DNA of 36,394 bases, from the NCBI GenBank assembly GCA_025928335.1, contig JAICJQ010000021.1, positions 1-36,394 on the forward strand, in the 5' to 3' direction. How positions within the stretch are numbered: position 1 is the first letter of the stretch; the number at the start of each line of letters is the position of its first letter. The position numbers and the translations under genes were made by a program. The notes under the pieces were generated by a model, which was not told where the DNA came from, made no database searches, and was given only the letters and a program-made list of their open reading frames with translations. The DNA is from Gemmatimonadaceae bacterium. GTDB taxonomy: Bacteria > Gemmatimonadota > Gemmatimonadetes > Gemmatimonadales > Gemmatimonadaceae. Below, piece by piece: positions 33,220 to 36,394 of this stretch.

Positions 33220-34242
33220 TTGACCGCTGTCGCTACAGGACCCCTCGTTCAGCTGCAACGACCGACCTTCGCCACTGATCAGAAGCGGCGAAACTCGGTG
33301 CGCACCGTTACGCTCACGATCGACGGGCAGGCCGTCACGGTGCGCGAAGGCACGACGGTGCTCGAGGCGTGTCGATCGATTGGTATCGAGATTCCGACGC
33401 TCTGTTTTCTCGAGACGCTCCATCCGGTGAACGCGTGCCGCATCTGCGTCGTGGAGATGGAAGGAGCGCGAGTTCTCGTGCCATCCTGCTCGCGCGCCGC
33501 CGAAGAAGGAATGGTCATCAAGACCAAGTCGGAGCGCGTGAACCACAGCCGCAAGCTCGTGCTCGAGATGCTCGCTTCGTCCGTGGATCTCTCGACGACG
33601 CCAAAGGTCGCCGAGTGGATCGAGGAGTATGCGGCGAAACCCGCCCGCTTCGGTCCGCCCGCTCCTCCCGCGCCGGCCGGAACACGCGACGCGTCGATCC
33701 CAGGGCATCATGGGACGCCCGATGCGCGATACGCCGCGACCGTCGCCGAGCCGGCCAAGGTGGACAACGATCTGTACGTCCGCGACTACGCGAAATGCAT
33801 CCTCTGCTACAAATGCGTGGAGGCATGCGGTCCAGATCACCAGAACACGTTCGCGATCGCGGTCGCCGGTCGCGGATTCGACGCGCACATCTCGACGGAG
33901 TTCGCCGTCCCGCTTCCCGAATCGGCGTGCGTCTACTGCGGCAATTGCATCGCGGTCTGTCCCACCGGCGCGCTCATGGCGAAAAAGGAGTTCGACATGC
34001 GCGCCGACGGTAGTTGGGACGAGTCGCGCCAGACGACGACCGACACCATCTGCCCGTATTGCGGCGTCGGGTGCACGCTCAGCCTGCACGTGCAGGACGG
34101 TGAGATCGTGAAAGCGACCTCGCCGCTCGAGAATTCGATCACGCAGGGCAATTTGTGCATCAAGGGCCGCTTCGGCTGGCGCTTCGTGCAGAACACCGCC
34201 GCCGGCACGCCGACGCATAGTGGGAGCGATGGCGGTCACTGA
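33220..34242 (+). CDS. Formate dehydrogenase Fe-S subunit: detached N-terminal domain of FdhA
   Basis: 340 residues from TTG 33220 (GGAG at 33211-33214, five bases upstream). A [2Fe-2S] ferredoxin domain (about 28-105; cysteines in PTLCFLE, ACRICVVE, VPSCSR) comes first. The usual His-Cys3 [4Fe-4S] motif after it is absent (VLEMLASSVDLSTTPKVAEW). Two ferredoxin [4Fe-4S] motifs follow (KCILCYKCVEACG near 195; SACVYCGNCIAVCPTGA near 235). Last is the molybdopterin-enzyme [4Fe-4S] domain (about 275-325), TICPYCGVGCTL and GNLCIKGRFGW, including the Lys that links cluster and molybdenum cofactor in E. coli FDH-H. In ordinary FdhA all this is fused in front of the catalytic domain; here the chain ends right at that junction. 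It must pair with the Sec subunit to complete the active site. Confidence 0.92.
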   Translation: MTAVATGPLVQLQRPTFATDQKRRNSVRTVTLTIDGQAVTVREGTTVLEACRSIGIEIPTLCFLETLHPVNACRICVVEMEGARVLVPSCSRAAEEGMVIKTKSERVNHSRKLVLEMLASSVDLSTTPKVAEWIEEYAAKPARFGPPAPPAPAGTRDASIPGHHGTPDARYAATVAEPAKVDNDLYVRDYAKCILCYKCVEACGPDHQNTFAIAVAGRGFDAHISTEFAVPLPESACVYCGNCIAVCPTGALMAKKEFDMRADGSWDESRQTTTDTICPYCGVGCTLSLHVQDGEIVKATSPLENSITQGNLCIKGRFGWRFVQNTAAGTPTHSGSDGGH

Positions 34243-35077
34243 TCATCCGCTCGTCGGGTTGGGATACGCGCGACCGTCGGAGCCCAGAGAATTCATTCGG
34301 CTTCGAGGACACGATGCGACGTCGTCGTCGGCGGTCGTCGCTGAGGAAGTACCGGTCGCGCTGGTCTACAACGGACGACCGTACGTCGTCGTCATGGCCA
34401 CGCCGGTCGACCTCGAGGATCTCGCCGTCGGGTTCAGCGTCACCGAGGGCGTCGTCGCTGGAGCGAGTGACGTGCGTGGCATGGAAGTCGTGCGCGCGAG
34501 CCACGGCATCGAAGTGCAGATGGAAGTTTCGGCGGCCGACGCCGAGCGGCTGAGCGATCGTGCGCGCGGTTTGGTGTCGCGCACCGGGTGCGGCCTCTGC
34601 GGAGTCGAGACCATTGGCGACGTCCTGCGCCTTCCGGCCATCGTCGCGAACTCGTTGTTCGTCTCCCCCGATGCGTTGTGGAAGGCGGCAAGCGAGCTCT
34701 CGCGTCGTCAGACGATCAACAACGAAACGAGCACCGTGCACGGCGCCGGCTGGGCGACGGCCGACGGCGAGCTGCACGTGGTTCGTGAGGATGTCGGGCG
34801 GCACAACGCGCTCGATAAAGTGCTCGGCGCGTTGGCTCGCGCCGGACGACCGTCGAACGGCGGCTTCGTGGTCGTGACGAGCCGGGCGAGCTACGAGATG
34901 GTGCAGAAGGCCGCGATGTGCGGCGTCGAGCTGTTGGCGGCAATTTCACGTCCGACCGGCCTCGCGATTCGCTTCGCGGAAGCCGCCAACGTAACCCTCG
35001 CCGCGCTCGTACGAGGCGAGAGTGGCAACGTGTACTGTCATCCCCACCGGATTTCACCGACGCAACTTCAGGAGTAA
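34229..35077 (+). CDS. fdhD: FdhD, sulfurtransferase for formate dehydrogenase cofactor
   Basis: 282 residues from ATG 34229; a GTG at 34220 in frame would add three residues, and neither choice has an ideally spaced ribosome binding site. FdhD carries sulfur from a cysteine desulfurase to the bis-MGD cofactor, which formate dehydrogenases need for activity. The conserved C-x-x-C is in RTGCGLCGVE. EEVPVALVYNGRPYVVVMATP, INNETSTVHGAGWA, REDVGRHNALDKVLG and TSRASYEMVQKAA are all family blocks. It overlaps the Fe-S subunit gene by 14 bp, so it is coupled to the enzyme it matures. Confidence 0.95.
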   Translation: MAVTDHPLVGLGYARPSEPREFIRLRGHDATSSSAVVAEEVPVALVYNGRPYVVVMATPVDLEDLAVGFSVTEGVVAGASDVRGMEVVRASHGIEVQMEVSAADAERLSDRARGLVSRTGCGLCGVETIGDVLRLPAIVANSLFVSPDALWKAASELSRRQTINNETSTVHGAGWATADGELHVVREDVGRHNALDKVLGALARAGRPSNGGFVVVTSRASYEMVQKAAMCGVELLAAISRPTGLAIRFAEAANVTLAALVRGESGNVYCHPHRISPTQLQE

Positions 35078-35080
35078 GAC

Positions 35081-36394
35081 GTGAGCACCTCCGTGGTCCC
35101 CTCCGATATCGAAATCGCGCAGCGCGTCAAGATGCGTCCCATCGAGGACGTCGCCGCCGAACTGGGTCTCGAGCGCGACGAGCTCGATCTGTATGGCAAA
35201 TACAAGGCGAAGATTCCGCTCGAGGTCTCGCAGCGTCCGGTGCGCGGGCGGCTCGTCGTCGTGACGGCGACGAATCCGACGCCGGCCGGTGAAGGGAAGA
35301 GCACGGTCTCCGTCGGACTGGCGCAGGCGCTGCGTCGCATGGGGAAGCAGGTCGCGCTCTGCATTCGCGAGCCAAGTCTTGGCCCGGTGTTCGGCGTGAA
35401 GGGTGGCGCGGCCGGTGGTGGCTACGCGCAGGTCGTGCCGATGGACGACATCAATCTCCACTTCACCGGGGATTTCCACGCGATCTCGAGCGCGCACGCG
35501 CTCCTTGCCGCGTTGCTCGACAACCATCTGCACCAGGGGAACGCGCTGGGGATCGACCCGCGCCGCATCACCTGGCCGCGCACGATCGACATGAACGACC
35601 GCGCGCTGCGCAACGTGATCGTCGGGCTTGGCGGCGCCGCGGACGGCGTGCCGCGCGAGGAGCGTTTCGTCATCATTCCGGCCAGCGAGATCATGGCGAT
35701 CGTCGCCCTGGCGACGAGCCCGCAGGACCTCGAGGAGCGGTTGGCGCGGATCATCGTCGGGTCGACGTACGGCTCGGCCAAGCGGCCCGTCACCGCGGGT
35801 GAGCTGCGGGCGACGGGCGCGATGGCGCTTCTGCTCAAGGACGCCATCCGCCCCAATATCGTGCAAACGCTCGAGGGCGGACCGGCCTTCGTGCACGCGG
35901 GACCCTTCGGCAACATCGCGCATGGCTGCAACAGCATCCTCGCCACTCGCTCGGCGCTTGCCCTTGCCGACATCGTCGTCACCGAAGCCGGCTTCGGCTC
36001 GGACCTCGGCGTAGAAAAGTTCTTTAATATCAAGTGTCGAATGGGGGGGCTGCAGCCCGAGGCGGCGGTGGTCGTCGCGACGGTGCGGTCGCTCAAGATG
36101 CACGGCGGCGCCGACAAGAAAAACCTCGGGGTGGAGGATCTCGACGCTCTGCGCCGCGGCCTGCCGAATCTGGAGAAGCATATCGAGAACGTGAGGCACT
36201 TCGGCGTGCCCGGTGTCGTCGCGCTCAATCGGCGGAGCTCGGACACCGACGCCGAGCTGCGCGTGATCGCGGAGTACGTCGAGTCGCTCGGCGTTCCGGT
36301 TGCCCTGACGGAAGTCTGGGAGAAGGGCGGGGCCGGCGGCGAAGCGCTCGGCACGGAGCTGCTTTCGCTGCTCGACAAGAAGCAGGCGGAATTC
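35081..36394 (+). CDS. fhs: Formate-tetrahydrofolate ligase, 3' end outside the window
   Basis: 438 residues visible of a protein normally about 550 long; the frame is open at the window end. It makes 10-formyl-tetrahydrofolate from formate, ATP and THF. The P-loop [18 protein letters not shown] is near residue 67, followed by [71 protein letters not shown] and [20 protein letters not shown], all highly conserved. The start is GTG 35081 with AGGAG six bases upstream, three bases after the fdhD stop, so it belongs to the same operon. Its presence links formate oxidation to folate C1 metabolism. Confidence 0.96.
   Translation, partial: MSTSVVPSDIEIAQRVKMRPIEDVAAELGLERDELDLYGKYKAKIPLEVSQRPVRGRLVVVTATNPTPAGEGKSTVSVGLAQALRRMGKQVALCIREPSLGPVFGVKGGAAGGGYAQVVPMDDINLHFTGDFHAISSAHALLAALLDNHLHQGNALGIDPRRITWPRTIDMNDRALRNVIVGLGGAADGVPREERFVIIPASEIMAIVALATSPQDLEERLARIIVGSTYGSAKRPVTAGELRATGAMALLLKDAIRPNIVQTLEGGPAFVHAGPFGNIAHGCNSILATRSALALADIVVTEAGFGSDLGVEKFFNIKCRMGGLQPEAAVVVATVRSLKMHGGADKKNLGVEDLDALRRGLPNLEKHIENVRHFGVPGVVALNRRSSDTDAELRVIAEYVESLGVPVALTEVWEKGGAGGEALGTELLSLLDKKQAEF

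Noticed and set aside
35054-36199. 381-codon open frame on the minus strand over fhs
   Set aside because: Antisense shadow of formate-tetrahydrofolate ligase, composition typical of GC-rich shadows.
36389-36394. GAATTC at the last six bases as a cloning or assembly boundary
   Set aside because: It continues the fhs reading frame (Glu-Phe) naturally; one restriction site is expected by chance and proves nothing.

Overview
The window is a high-GC bacterial chromosome segment. Its gene families (PadR plus ADOP-type permease pair, BTAD regulator next to an M28 lipoprotein peptidase, serine/threonine kinase with a long C-terminal tail, carboxypeptidase-regulatory-like secreted protein, RND efflux operon) suggest Gemmatimonadota or, less likely, Acidobacteriota. 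This placement is an inference from gene content; no rRNA or other marker gene is present.

Layout. 1-5.2 kb: a 9-copy 7-bp tandem array, a leucine-rich-repeat protein, and a convergent padR-ADOP permease operon. 5.24-5.71 kb: a small cassette-like unit, a four-helix-bundle (S23-type) gene with a 1-base frameshift, flanked by perfect 22-bp inverted repeats built from GGGCGGC heptamers. 5.8-8.6 kb: a two-domain VOC/glyoxalase-fold protein, a Xre/RES toxin-antitoxin pair with a palindrome over its promoter and start codon, and an L,D-transpeptidase-like protein. 8.6-10.7 kb: a plug-domain-like secreted protein and two decayed genes (zinc alcohol dehydrogenase and cyclase/dehydrase), each keeping its ends but lacking its middle. 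10.8-17 kb: a translationally coupled RND efflux operon (TolC-type lipoprotein, adaptor, MdtB/C-type pump). 17-22.4 kb: nitroreductase, membrane-anchored LuxR-type regulator, pepT, a third internally deleted gene (NTF2-like), an M28 peptidase and a BTAD regulator. 22.6-29.1 kb: a membrane-bound left-handed beta-helix protein, an unknown secreted protein, a serine/threonine kinase with a shortened C-lobe, and an unknown lipoprotein.

29.2-36.4 kb is the most interesting part: an NAD-dependent, molybdopterin formate dehydrogenase operon. The catalytic gene contains an in-frame TGA exactly where FdhA proteins carry the catalytic Cys/Sec. An almost textbook bacterial SECIS hairpin (two 7-bp stems, GGTCT apical loop, 18 nt after the TGA) follows directly. 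It should therefore be read as one selenoprotein rather than two broken ORFs. The N-terminal iron-sulfur part of FdhA is not on the catalytic chain but encoded about 4 kb away, after a NuoE-NuoF fusion gene. fdhD (cofactor sulfuration) and fhs (formate-tetrahydrofolate ligase, cut by the window end) follow. The operon thus controls the fate of formate: oxidation to CO2 with NADH formation, or activation to 10-formyl-THF.

No tRNA, rRNA, CRISPR array or complete insertion sequence was seen.
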